DNA of 41,035 nucleotides. It comes from CAYWMY01 sp046352935 (GTDB taxonomy: Bacteria > Pseudomonadota > Gammaproteobacteria > Steroidobacterales > Steroidobacteraceae). Shown here piece after piece: positions 21,913 to 29,680 of this stretch. The stretch covers positions 1 through 41,035 of the forward strand of contig JAXMGR010000025.1 of NCBI GenBank assembly GCA_046352935.1, in the 5' to 3' direction. The notes beneath the pieces are model-generated. The model saw only the letters and a list, made by a program, of their open reading frames with translations, ran no database searches and was not told where the DNA came from. A program made the translations under genes and the position numbers. Every line of letters starts with the position of its first letter. Within the stretch, counting starts at the first letter, position 1.

Positions 21913-24738
21913 ATGATTCGGCGCATGCGGCGGTTCCTTCTGCTGATCGTCGGTGTCGCGGCCTGCGCGCTGCCGCCCGTTGCCACCGTCGCGGTGGCGG
22001 ATGCCGGCGGTGAAGCGTCGAGGACCGGGCCCGTGCGGGTGTTCGCGCTGCTGAAGCGCCGCGCCGATCTCGACGTCGCCGCGTTCTCGCATCACTGGCG
22101 CACGCGCCACGCCGAGGCGTCGCTGAAGCTCACGGGCTACTTCGACCGTTACGTGCAGAATCATCTCGCGGCGGAGCCCTATCCCGGCTTCGCGCGCGCC
22201 TTCGACGGCGCCGCCGAGCTCTGGTACCCGAACCTGCAGCGCTCGATCGATCTCGGCAGCAGCGAGGAATACCGCTCGGACGCCATGCTCGACAATCCGC
22301 GCTTCCAGGACGCGGATGCCATGCGCCTGCTGAACACGCAGGTGGTGCAGACCTCGCCCGGGCTCCAGCGTCCCGCAGTGCGCGGCGCGGTGAAGGCCAT
22401 CGTGTTCTGGAAGCGCCGCGCGGGCCTGTCCGCGGCGCAGTTCCGCGAGCGCTTCGTCGCGGCCCGGTCGCCGGTGCTGCTCGCCGGGGGGCACTACTCC
22501 GGCTTCGAGCGCGGCATGGCGCTGTCATTCGATGCGGCCGAGCCGGCCTACGACGCTTTCGAGCAGCTCTGGTGGGCGAGCGAGGCGGACTACCTCCAGG
22601 ATGTCGCGCAGCTGGACGCGGCGCGGTTCCCGGCGAGCGAGCTCGTCGATGCGCGGGCCAGCATGGCGCTGCGGGTCGAGGAACTCTACTGGTACTGGCC
22701 ACCCGTGATCACGGCCGAGTCGTCACGGGCGGCACTCGCGGCGGCGGTGCCGGTCAACGCCGCGGCACCCGTGGCCGCGGCCGCTGCCGCGCCGGCAAGC
22801 GCATCGGCATCCGCGCCAGCGGGCGCGGCCGGACCCTCGACGCCGCCCACCACGGGGGACGCCGGCAACATCACCGTCAACGAATTCGACATCAACGATC
22901 CGGCGAAGGGCGGGCGCGGCGGCGAGCTGTACACGAGCCAGTGCGGTGCCTGCCACGACCGCGGCCTCGAGCGCGCGCCGCAGCGCGCGGTGCTCGCCGT
23001 GATGTCGCCGCAGGCCGTCTACCAGGTGCTGACGAAGGGCACGATGGCCACGCAGGCCGCCGCGCTCAGCGATGCGGACCGGCTCGCGCTCGCCGAGTTC
23101 ATCACCAAGCGGAAGATGTCCTCCGTCGTCGAGGAGCCGGAACCGCCGGCCTGTACGGGCGATGCCGCGAAGTTCGATTTCGACGCGCCGCCGCCGTTCG
23201 CGGGGTGGGGACTCACGCCCGCGAACACGCGCGAGATCCCGACCGCGGTCGCGGGCCTCGGCCGCGCGAACGTGGCGAAGCTCCGGCTGCGCTGGGCCGT
23301 GAGTTTCCCGAACGCGATCCGCATGCGCGGCGCGCCATCCGTGGGCGGTGGCGCGGTGTTCATCGGCAGCCACAACGGCCAGGTCTACGCGCTGGATGCG
23401 GCGACGGGCTGCGAGCGCTGGCGTTTCCTCGCGGGCGCCGAGGTGCGCACGAGCCTCGTGCTGGACGTCTGGCGGAAGGGCGATCGCGGCGCGAAGCCGC
23501 GCCTCTATTTCGGTGATCTCGTCGGCAATGTCTACGCGCTCGACGCGCGGGACGGCACGCTGGTCTGGCGCCGGCGCGTGGATGCGCACCCGAACGCGGG
23601 AATCACCGCGACGCCCGCGCTGCACGAAGGGCGCCTGTACGTGCCGGTGTCCTCGTTCGAGATCATCCGCCCCGCGAATCCGCAGTACGACTGCTGCACC
23701 TTCCGCGGCTCCGTGGTCGCCCTCGATGCGAAGCGCGGCGATGTGCTGTGGCAGACCTTCACCATCGACGAGCCGGCCTCGCAGCGCGGCGTGAACGCCC
23801 ACGGCGTGCCGCGGTTCGGGCCGTCGGGCGCGCCGGTGTGGAACAGCCCCGCGATCGACGTGAAGCGCCGCCAGCTCTATGTGGCCACCGGCGGCAACTA
23901 TTCGGCTCCGGCCACCGCCACCAGCGATGCCGTGATGGCGCTCGATCTCGCGAGCGGGCGCATCCGCTGGATCTACCAGGGCCTTGCGGGCGATGCCTGG
24001 AACAACGCCTGCATCGCACCGGACAAGGCGAACTGCCCGGACAAGCCCGGCCCCGATCACGACTTCGGCGCGAACACCATCCTCGCGCACACGACGAAGG
24101 GCGGGGACGTCGTGCTCGCGGGCCAGAAGACGGGCTGGGTGCACGCGGTCGACCCCGTGACGGGCCGGCTGCGCTGGAAGCAGCGTCTCGGCCGCGGCGG
24201 CATCCTGGGCGGCATCCACTTCGGCATCGCGGCGGGCCGCGACCGGGTCTTCGTGCCCGTGAACGACGCGCCGGACGGGCAGCAGCACGACGTGCCCGAG
24301 CGTCCCGGCCTCTACGCCCTCGACATCGCGACGGGCCGCGCGATCTGGAGCGCGCCATCGTCCGGGGACACCTGCCGCGACCTGCCGCTGTGCTGGCGGG
24401 GCTACACGCAGGCGATCACCGTGACGCCGGAGCTGGTGTTCGCGGGCAGCTCCGACGGCTGGCTGCGCGTCGTCGACGCGGACTCCGGCGCGTTGCTCTG
24501 GCAGTACGACACGAAGCGGAGCTTCGCGACCGTGAACGGCAACCGTGCGCACGGCGGCTCGATGGGTGGTGCGGCCGCGCCGATCGCGCTCGATGGCCGC
24601 CTCTACGTCGCGGCGGGCTATGGCTTCGGCGGCCAGATGCCGGGCAACGTCCTGCTGGCCTTCGACACGGACGGGGACGCGCAACGCGGCGATTCCGGTG
24701 CTGCGGACGCGCGCACGGGCGGTGCCGCGCGGCGCTGA
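21913..24738 (+). CDS. EthD-EthD-cytochrome c-PQQ dehydrogenase fusion
   Basis: 941 residues with a signal peptide (LLLIVGVAACALPPVATVAVA). Residues about 40-145: an EthD-like ferredoxin-fold domain (RVFALLKRRADLDVAAFSHH, WRTRHAEASL). Residues about 155-255: a second EthD-like copy (AIVFWKRRAGLSAAQFRERF). An Ala-rich linker follows (about 270-310). Residues 335-400: cytochrome c with CGACH at 344-348. Residues about 420-930: PQQ beta-propeller of the polyvinyl-alcohol-dehydrogenase type with vicinal Cys594-Cys595 (YDCCTFRGS), NYSAPATATSDAVMALD and GGIHFGIAAGRDRVFVP. The product is exported to the periplasm and should oxidise an alcohol, passing electrons to its own haem. What the EthD pair does here is unknown; it may bind or present a hydrophobic substrate. 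A GAGGGGGG ribosome-binding site precedes the ATG. The aldehyde dehydrogenase gene follows by 22 bases. Confidence 0.88.
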   Translation: MIRRMRRFLLLIVGVAACALPPVATVAVADAGGEASRTGPVRVFALLKRRADLDVAAFSHHWRTRHAEASLKLTGYFDRYVQNHLAAEPYPGFARAFDGAAELWYPNLQRSIDLGSSEEYRSDAMLDNPRFQDADAMRLLNTQVVQTSPGLQRPAVRGAVKAIVFWKRRAGLSAAQFRERFVAARSPVLLAGGHYSGFERGMALSFDAAEPAYDAFEQLWWASEADYLQDVAQLDAARFPASELVDARASMALRVEELYWYWPPVITAESSRAALAAAVPVNAAAPVAAAAAAPASASASAPAGAAGPSTPPTTGDAGNITVNEFDINDPAKGGRGGELYTSQCGACHDRGLERAPQRAVLAVMSPQAVYQVLTKGTMATQAAALSDADRLALAEFITKRKMSSVVEEPEPPACTGDAAKFDFDAPPPFAGWGLTPANTREIPTAVAGLGRANVAKLRLRWAVSFPNAIRMRGAPSVGGGAVFIGSHNGQVYALDAATGCERWRFLAGAEVRTSLVLDVWRKGDRGAKPRLYFGDLVGNVYALDARDGTLVWRRRVDAHPNAGITATPALHEGRLYVPVSSFEIIRPANPQYDCCTFRGSVVALDAKRGDVLWQTFTIDEPASQRGVNAHGVPRFGPSGAPVWNSPAIDVKRRQLYVATGGNYSAPATATSDAVMALDLASGRIRWIYQGLAGDAWNNACIAPDKANCPDKPGPDHDFGANTILAHTTKGGDVVLAGQKTGWVHAVDPVTGRLRWKQRLGRGGILGGIHFGIAAGRDRVFVPVNDAPDGQQHDVPERPGLYALDIATGRAIWSAPSSGDTCRDLPLCWRGYTQAITVTPELVFAGSSDGWLRVVDADSGALLWQYDTKRSFATVNGNRAHGGSMGGAAAPIALDGRLYVAAGYGFGGQMPGNVLLAFDTDGDAQRGDSGAADARTGGAARR

Positions 24739-24760
24739 GGCGCGCGGCGAGGATCAGGAC

Positions 24761-26200
24761 ATGAGCCACGAACAGCTGCATCTCTTCATCGACGGCACGC
24801 GCATCCACGCGGCCGAACGCGACACGCGCCCCGTGTTCGATCCGGCGACGGCCGAGGAGATCGGCCGCCTGCCGATCGCGACGCGCGCCGACCTCGACGC
24901 GGCGCTCGCCGCCGCGGAGCGCGCGTTCCCCGCGTGGAGCCGCACGACGGCCGTCGAACGCGGCCGCATCCTCCGGCGTACGGGCGAGCTGCTGCGCGAA
25001 CGCGCGGAGCACATCGCGCGGCTCATCACGCGCGAGGAGGGCATCACGCTGCCCTATGCGAAGGGCGAGGTGCTCTGGGCCGCGGACATCCTCGACTGGA
25101 CCGCCGAGGAGGCGCGCCGCGCATACGGGCGTGTCATCCCGCCCAGCATCGCGGGCATGCGCCAGACGGTGTACCGCGTGCCGATCGGTCCCGTGGTGGC
25201 GCTGACGCCGTGGAATGCGCCGGTGCTCATGCCCGCGCGCACGACGGGCGAGGCGCTCGCGGCCGGCTGCACGGTGATCCTCAAGGCCGCGGAGGAAACC
25301 CCGGCGTCCGGACTCGAAGTCGTGCGCGCCTTCGAGGACGCGGGCCTGCCGAAGGGCGTGCTGAACGCGGTCTTCGGCGTGCCCGCCGAGATCTCGCCGC
25401 ACCTGATCGCCTCGCCCGTGATCCGCAAGGTGTCGTTCACGGGCTCGGTCGAAGTGGGCCGCCAGCTCGGCACGCTCGCGGGCGCGCAGGGCAAGCCCAT
25501 CACGCTGGAGCTCGGCGGTCACGCGCCCGTGATCGTCTTCGACGACGCGGAGATCGACGGCGCGATCGCCGCGACGGTCATGGTCAAGACCTGGAACGCG
25601 GGCCAGCTCTGCGGCGCGCCGACGCGCTATCTCGTGCACGAGCGCGTGCACGACGAGTTCCTGCGCCGGCTCGGCGAGCGCATGGCGGCCGTGAAGGTCG
25701 GCGACGGCATGGCGCCGGACTCGCAGATGGGGCCGCTCGCGAACCCGCGCCGCGTCGCCGCGATGGAATCGCTGGTCGCGGATGCGGCCGCGCGCGGGGC
25801 GAGGATCGCGACGGGTGGCCGGCGGCCCGCGGGCCTTGCCGGATTCTTCTACGAGCCCACCGTGGTGTCGGCGGTGACGCGCGACTGCCAGATCATGAAC
25901 CGCGAGCCCTTCGGGCCCATCTGCGCGGTGACACCGTTCGCGCGCGCCGAGGAGGCGATCGCGGAGGCAAACCGGCTGGGCTATGGACTCGCGGCCTATG
26001 TGTTCACGCGTTCGGCGAAGAACGCGAACGACGTTGTCGATGCGCTGGAAGTGGGATCGATCGGACTCAACACCTGCGCCGTGGTCTCGCCCGAGACGCC
26101 CTGGGGTGGCGTGAAGGACAGCGGCCACGGCGCCGAGGGCGGCATGGAAGGCCTCGCGTCCTATCTCGTCACCAAGTACGTCGCCAGCGTCGCGCTCTGA
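24761..26200 (+). CDS. NAD(P)-dependent aldehyde dehydrogenase
   Basis: 479 residues from ATG 24761, 22 bases after the quinoprotein stop, so co-transcribed with it. Typical class 3-type ALDH: Rossmann part with PIGPVVALTPWNAPVLMPAR and FTGSVEVGRQLG, general base Glu250 in LELGGHAP, catalytic Cys284 in NAGQLCGAPTR, and the C-terminal NREPFGPI and TPWGGVKDSGHGAEGG. All catalytic residues are present and there is no signal peptide, so it acts in the cytosol. The natural inference is that it takes the aldehyde made by the upstream alcohol-oxidising quinoprotein to the acid. The closest named groups are succinate-semialdehyde/benzaldehyde-type enzymes; the substrate cannot be set from sequence. 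Confidence 0.93.
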   Translation: MSHEQLHLFIDGTRIHAAERDTRPVFDPATAEEIGRLPIATRADLDAALAAAERAFPAWSRTTAVERGRILRRTGELLRERAEHIARLITREEGITLPYAKGEVLWAADILDWTAEEARRAYGRVIPPSIAGMRQTVYRVPIGPVVALTPWNAPVLMPARTTGEALAAGCTVILKAAEETPASGLEVVRAFEDAGLPKGVLNAVFGVPAEISPHLIASPVIRKVSFTGSVEVGRQLGTLAGAQGKPITLELGGHAPVIVFDDAEIDGAIAATVMVKTWNAGQLCGAPTRYLVHERVHDEFLRRLGERMAAVKVGDGMAPDSQMGPLANPRRVAAMESLVADAAARGARIATGGRRPAGLAGFFYEPTVVSAVTRDCQIMNREPFGPICAVTPFARAEEAIAEANRLGYGLAAYVFTRSAKNANDVVDALEVGSIGLNTCAVVSPETPWGGVKDSGHGAEGGMEGLASYLVTKYVASVAL

Positions 26201-26244
26201 ACGGCCGGCGCGGCGGCTCGGCAGACCGGCAGATCAACAGGTCA

Positions 26245-26284
26245 GCAGTTCAGCAGCTCGGCAGCTCAGCAGCTCAGCAGCTCA
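26245..26284. repeat. 8-bp tandem repeat (GCAGCTCA)
   Basis: Five head-to-tail units: GCAGTTCA, GCAGCTCG, then GCAGCTCA three times, with looser copies just upstream (26221-26244). The last unit contains the stop codon of the SRPBCC gene read on the minus strand (TCA 26282-26284). Slippage here could shift the end of that gene or the spacer to the aldehyde dehydrogenase gene. Confidence 0.9.
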
Positions 26285-26731
26285 GCGGCCGGGCTTCTGC
26301 GCGGCCTGCTCGAGGCCGCGGAACATCACGGGCCAGGTGAGCAGCAGTGCGCGCTTCACCTGCTCCTCACGCCCCGGATCGGTGGTGACGTTCGCGCGGT
26401 AGTCGATGCGGCAGCGGTTGGCACCGAGTTCGACGAGGTGGCCTTCGGCGACATAGGCGGTCATGCCGCGCGGCCGCGTGCCGACGATGGAGAGGATCCA
26501 CGTCCGCGTCGCGGGATCGACGAGATCGAGCCGCTCGCTGATGAAGCCCGGGATGCCCTGGTTGTGGATGTGGCGGATCATGCCGACGCCGCTGCCCTCG
26601 ATGTCGACGCGCTCGATCCGGATCGGGCCGTCGGCGGGCCACCAGCGCTCGATGGCGCCGAAATCCGCGAGCAACGCCCACACCGCCGCGGCCGGCGCCT
26701 CGAGCTCGGCGCTCAGGGTGACTTCTGCCAT
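26282..26731 (-). CDS. SRPBCC (START-like) family protein
   Basis: 149 residues. Opens EVTLSAELEAPAAAVWALLADFGAIERWWP, here in part AAAVWALLADFGAIERWWP, which is the first strand and helices of the polyketide cyclase/START-like fold; then GVGMIRHIHNQG, ISERLDLVDPATRTWILSI and a C-terminal long helix (EEQVKRALLLTWPVMFRGLE). The fold makes a deep hydrophobic pocket that binds lipids, polyketides or aromatic compounds. It is cytosolic and convergent with the aldehyde dehydrogenase gene. In this setting it may carry or protect a hydrophobic pathway intermediate. The stop codon is inside the 8-bp repeat. Confidence 0.85.
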   Translation of the reverse strand: MAEVTLSAELEAPAAAVWALLADFGAIERWWPADGPIRIERVDIEGSGVGMIRHIHNQGIPGFISERLDLVDPATRTWILSIVGTRPRGMTAYVAEGHLVELGANRCRIDYRANVTTDPGREEQVKRALLLTWPVMFRGLEQAAQKPGR

Positions 26732-26889
26732 GTCCGTGAATGTCCCTATGCGTTCGCCGGGCCGATGCGACCGGGCACTGGGTAAAATGCTCGGCGCTCT
26801 GCGGCGGGGGTGTCAAGCCGCGCGGCTGTATGATGGCGCGCGTTCGCGACGGGAGCGCGACGCGCAGGCTGCTGAACGGCTGTGGTTTC

Positions 26890-26919
26890 TTGACATGCGG
26901 CCACGCGGCGTCGTTCAAT
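26890..26919 (+). promoter_or_regulatory. possible promoter of the acyl-CoA dehydrogenase gene
   Basis: TTGACA (26890-26895) is a perfect -35; TTCAAT (26914-26919) at 18-base spacing is a weak -10. The start codon is 82 bases further on. The SRPBCC gene diverges, so this 269-base gap must hold promoters for both. Confidence 0.4.
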
Positions 26920-27000
26920 TACCAAACCGACTGGTCGGCTGATGGCCGGCACCGCGGCGCGCGAGTGCGCGCCATGAATCGATCGAGCAGGAGAACCTTC

Positions 27001-28248
27001 ATGGATTTCGAGTATTCGCAGCGGACGAAGGATCTGATGGCGAAGCTGCAGTCCTTCATGGACCGCAACGTGTGGCCGAACCTCGCCCTGTACCACGAGC
27101 AGGCCGAGGAATCCGACGGCTGGACGGTGCCGCCGCTCATGGAGGAACTCAAGGCGAAGGCCCGCGCGGAAGGCCTCTGGAACCTGTTCATGCCGCCGTG
27201 GCACGGCGCCGAGCACGTCGACGAGACGTTCCATTTCGAGTCGCCGGGTCTGCCGAACCTCGAATACGCGCCGCTCGCCGAGGTCATGGGTCGCGTGGTC
27301 TGGGCGCCGGAGATCTTCAACTGCTCCGCGCCCGACACGGGCAACATGGAAGTGCTGCAGCGCTACGGCACGCGCGCGCAGAAGGACCGCTGGCTCTAAC
27401 CGCTCATGAACGGCCGGATCCGCTCGGCCTACTGCATGACCGAGCCCGGCGTCGCGTCCTCCGATGCGACCAACATCGAAACCAGCATCCGTCGTGACGG
27501 TGACGAGTACGTCATCAACGGCCGCAAGTGGTGGTCGTCGGGCGCCTATCACCCGAACTGCGAGCTGTTCATCGTGATGGGCAAGTCGGATCCGACGGCG
27601 CACCGCTACCGCCAGCAGTCGATGATCCTCGTGCCGCGCGCGACGAAGGGTGTCCGGCTCGTGCGTCCGCTGCCGGTCTTCAACTTCTACCACAAGGGCC
27701 ACGGCGGCCACGCCGAGATCGTGTTCGACAACGTGCGCGTGCCCGCCTCGAACATGCTGAAGGGCGAGGGCTGCGGCTTCGAGATCGCGCAGGGGCGCCT
27801 GGGGCCGGGCCGCATCCACCACGCGATGCGCGTGATCGGCCAGGCCGAGGTCGCGCTCGAGGCGATGTGCAAGCGGCTCCTGAGCCGCACCGCCTTCGGC
27901 AAGCCCATCGCGCAGCACTCGCTGTGGGAGGAGCGCATCGCGCACGCGCGCACCGACATCGAGATGTCGCGCCTGCTGGTGCTGAAGGCCGCCCACATGA
28001 TGGACACGGTCGGCAACAAGGTCGCGCAGGCCGAGATCGCGATGATCAAGGTGGCGGCGCCGCGCATGGCCTGCCGCATCATCGACCAGGCCATCCAGGC
28101 CTTCGGCGGCGCGGGCATCACCACGGATTTCGGCATGGCGGAAGCCTATGCCAACGCGCGCCTGATCCGGCTCGCGGACGGTCCGGACGAAGTGCACAAC
28201 CGCGCGATCACGCGCATCGAGCTGAAGAAGTACGCGCCGAAGCCGTGA
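27001..28248 (+). pseudogene. acyl-CoA dehydrogenase interrupted by an in-frame TAA
   Basis: ATG 27001 follows AGGAGAA at good spacing. Reading straight through gives 415 codons, normal for the ACAD10/11-like family, but codon 133 is TAA (27397-27399). The context is QKDRWL-stop-PLMNGRIRSAYCMTEP, where relatives usually have Lys, Glu or Arg. The frame is otherwise unbroken and all later motifs are present: MTEPGVASSDATN, INGRKWWSSGA, FDNVRVPASNML, RTAFGKPIAQHS and AFGGAGI. The two halves are therefore residues 1-132 and a downstream frame from ATG 27406, which has no ribosome-binding site. The enzyme introduces a 2,3-double bond in an acyl-CoA using FAD. This is a nonsense mutation, a sequencing error or, less likely, a tolerated stop. 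Confidence 0.88.
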
Positions 28249-28322
28249 ACTCTGCTTCGGGCGCGGCCCGCGCGGTCGCGCCCGAAGGCCCTTCGGCCGC
28301 GCGCGCAGCCGCGCGAACCGCT

Positions 28323-29309
28323 TCACCCCGAAGTGCTGTTCCTCGATGCAGCCTGTGCGCCTGCACGGAAGGCGCGCGGCGAGCGGCCGAACTTCTCGGT
28401 GAACCGTCGGCTGAAATGTGCCGGATCCTGGAAGCCGACCGCGAAAGCCAGCTCGGCGATGGAGCGCGACCGCATCGCCGGGTCCCCGAGGAGCTTCGCA
28501 CTGCGTTCCAGCCGCTGCTCGCGGATCAGCCGCCCGAGCGTCGTGTCCGCCGCGTTCATGACCGCGAACAGGTAGCTCTTGGAGATGCCGAGCCGGTCTG
28601 CAACCAGCGCCGCTGACAGTTCCGGATCCAGCAGGTGCTCCTCGACGACGGCGCAGACGCGCAGCCAGTGCGCGTGCATCGACCGTGAATCCATGGCCAC
28701 GCGCCCGAGCGGCTGGCGGAAGCAGGCGCCGATCAGGTGGATGATCGCCTGGGCCAGGTCGTGGTAGCCGGACTCCGTCGCGCTCTGCTGCGTGCGCCAG
28801 TAGGTCTTCAGGCATTCGCGCAGGATCGCGGGTGACCCCTCGTGGGTCGGTAGCGGGACGAGGCACCAGTTGTCCGCCTCGCTGAAGTGCACGCGCAGCA
28901 TTGCGGCGGGGATCGACACCGCGAGCGTCTGTCCTGCGATCGTGCGCTGCGAGTCGAGCGCATGGTCCGAATTCATGAGGATCAGGTCGCCGGCGCCCGC
29001 ACAGGCCGCGCGCCGGCCGCGGTAGTGCACCTCGCCTTCCTCGACGAGACTGAGCACGTAGGAATTCCGCTCGCCGCAGCGCCCGGCGCGGAGCCGGTGG
29101 CCCGTGAACGCGTTGCCGACGGCGATGCGGAACAGCTTCAGTGCGCCGATGCTGCGCGTCGCCGATGCGCTTTCGAAGGACTCGATGCCGCGCGCACTCT
29201 CGATTTCATAGGGAAAGAAGCAGTTCGACAGCGTCGCCTCGAACGCCTTCAGGCCGCCCGGAATGGCCGCCATCTGCGGTTCGTAGCCCGCTTCCGCCGC
29301 GCCGGACAT
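28323..29309 (-). CDS. AraC family transcriptional regulator
   Basis: About 328 residues from ATG 29309, which has GAGGGG eight bases upstream; a longer frame starts at 29324. N-terminal AraC_binding_2/cupin-like sensing domain (YVLSLVEEGEVHYRGRRA; GDLILMNSDHALDSQR), then the two helix-turn-helix motifs at about 235-325 (ALVADRLGISKSYLFAVMN; SIAELAFAVGFQDPAHFSRR FTEKFG). The type resembles regulators of aromatic and terpene catabolism such as FeaR/NahR-side proteins of the AraC group. It is divergent from the MFS transporter gene and so probably controls it, and perhaps the neighbouring catabolic genes, in response to a small molecule. It ends 75 bases after the acyl-CoA dehydrogenase. Confidence 0.9.
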   Translation of the reverse strand: MSGAAEAGYEPQMAAIPGGLKAFEATLSNCFFPYEIESARGIESFESASATRSIGALKLFRIAVGNAFTGHRLRAGRCGERNSYVLSLVEEGEVHYRGRRAACAGAGDLILMNSDHALDSQRTIAGQTLAVSIPAAMLRVHFSEADNWCLVPLPTHEGSPAILRECLKTYWRTQQSATESGYHDLAQAIIHLIGACFRQPLGRVAMDSRSMHAHWLRVCAVVEEHLLDPELSAALVADRLGISKSYLFAVMNAADTTLGRLIREQRLERSAKLLGDPAMRSRSIAELAFAVGFQDPAHFSRRFTEKFGRSPRAFRAGAQAASRNSTSG

Positions 29310-29453
29310 CCGGTTTCCCCTCATCTCCCCTCACGACCGCCGACAGCATCGGCGGACCCGACCGCACGGTTTATTGATTGAGACTAATGCCGCGAATTTG
29401 ACGCTGTCAATCTGTCGATCATCCGGGCGGGCGAGCGCACAACTCGCGCCGGG

Positions 29454-29501
29454 TGCCCGGGATCCGTGACGGCGAGTCAAGATTCCCGATAGTCCCGGGC
29501 A
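29454..29501. promoter_or_regulatory. 9-bp inverted repeat between AraC and MFS genes
   Basis: TGCCCGGGA (29454-29462) and TCCCGGGCA (29493-29501) are perfect reverse complements with 30 bases between. They could be two half-sites of an operator or a long-loop hairpin. The spacing of 39 bases (near four helical turns) suits looping by a dimer. Confidence 0.45.
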
Positions 29502-29564
29502 AGCCGGTGACCGGGCGTCGCGGCCATACTGCGGTCCGTCGCGAGTCATGTCCCGCGGCGCGGG

Positions 29565-29592
29565 TTGGCACGCCGGGTCGCGGCGTTATGAT
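29565..29592 (+). promoter_or_regulatory. sigma-70-type promoter of the MFS gene
   Basis: TTGGCA (29565-29570), 16-base spacer, TATGAT (29587-29592). Each box matches the consensus at five of six positions. Transcription would start near 29600, leaving a leader of about 80 bases. Confidence 0.55.
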
Positions 29593-29680
29593 GCCCTGCC
29601 GTCCGGGGCCGGGATGGTCGCACCCCGCGCAGCGATCGGGATCCGTCGCGACGTCGTGGTGCGCAACACCGGAGGGCGCC

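Larger units (their letters stand above)
29310..29680. other. 371-base divergent intergenic region (AraC / MFS)
   Basis: No gene is seen. It includes an AT-rich stretch (29370-29412) with TTGACA on the minus strand (29404-29409), a likely -35 for the AraC gene, plus the inverted repeat and the MFS promoter given separately. Confidence 0.6.

Noticed and set aside
27397..27399. TAA in the acyl-CoA dehydrogenase as a recoding site
   Set aside because: Selenocysteine uses TGA and pyrrolysine TAG; no downstream structure stands out. Nonsense mutation or sequence error is simpler.
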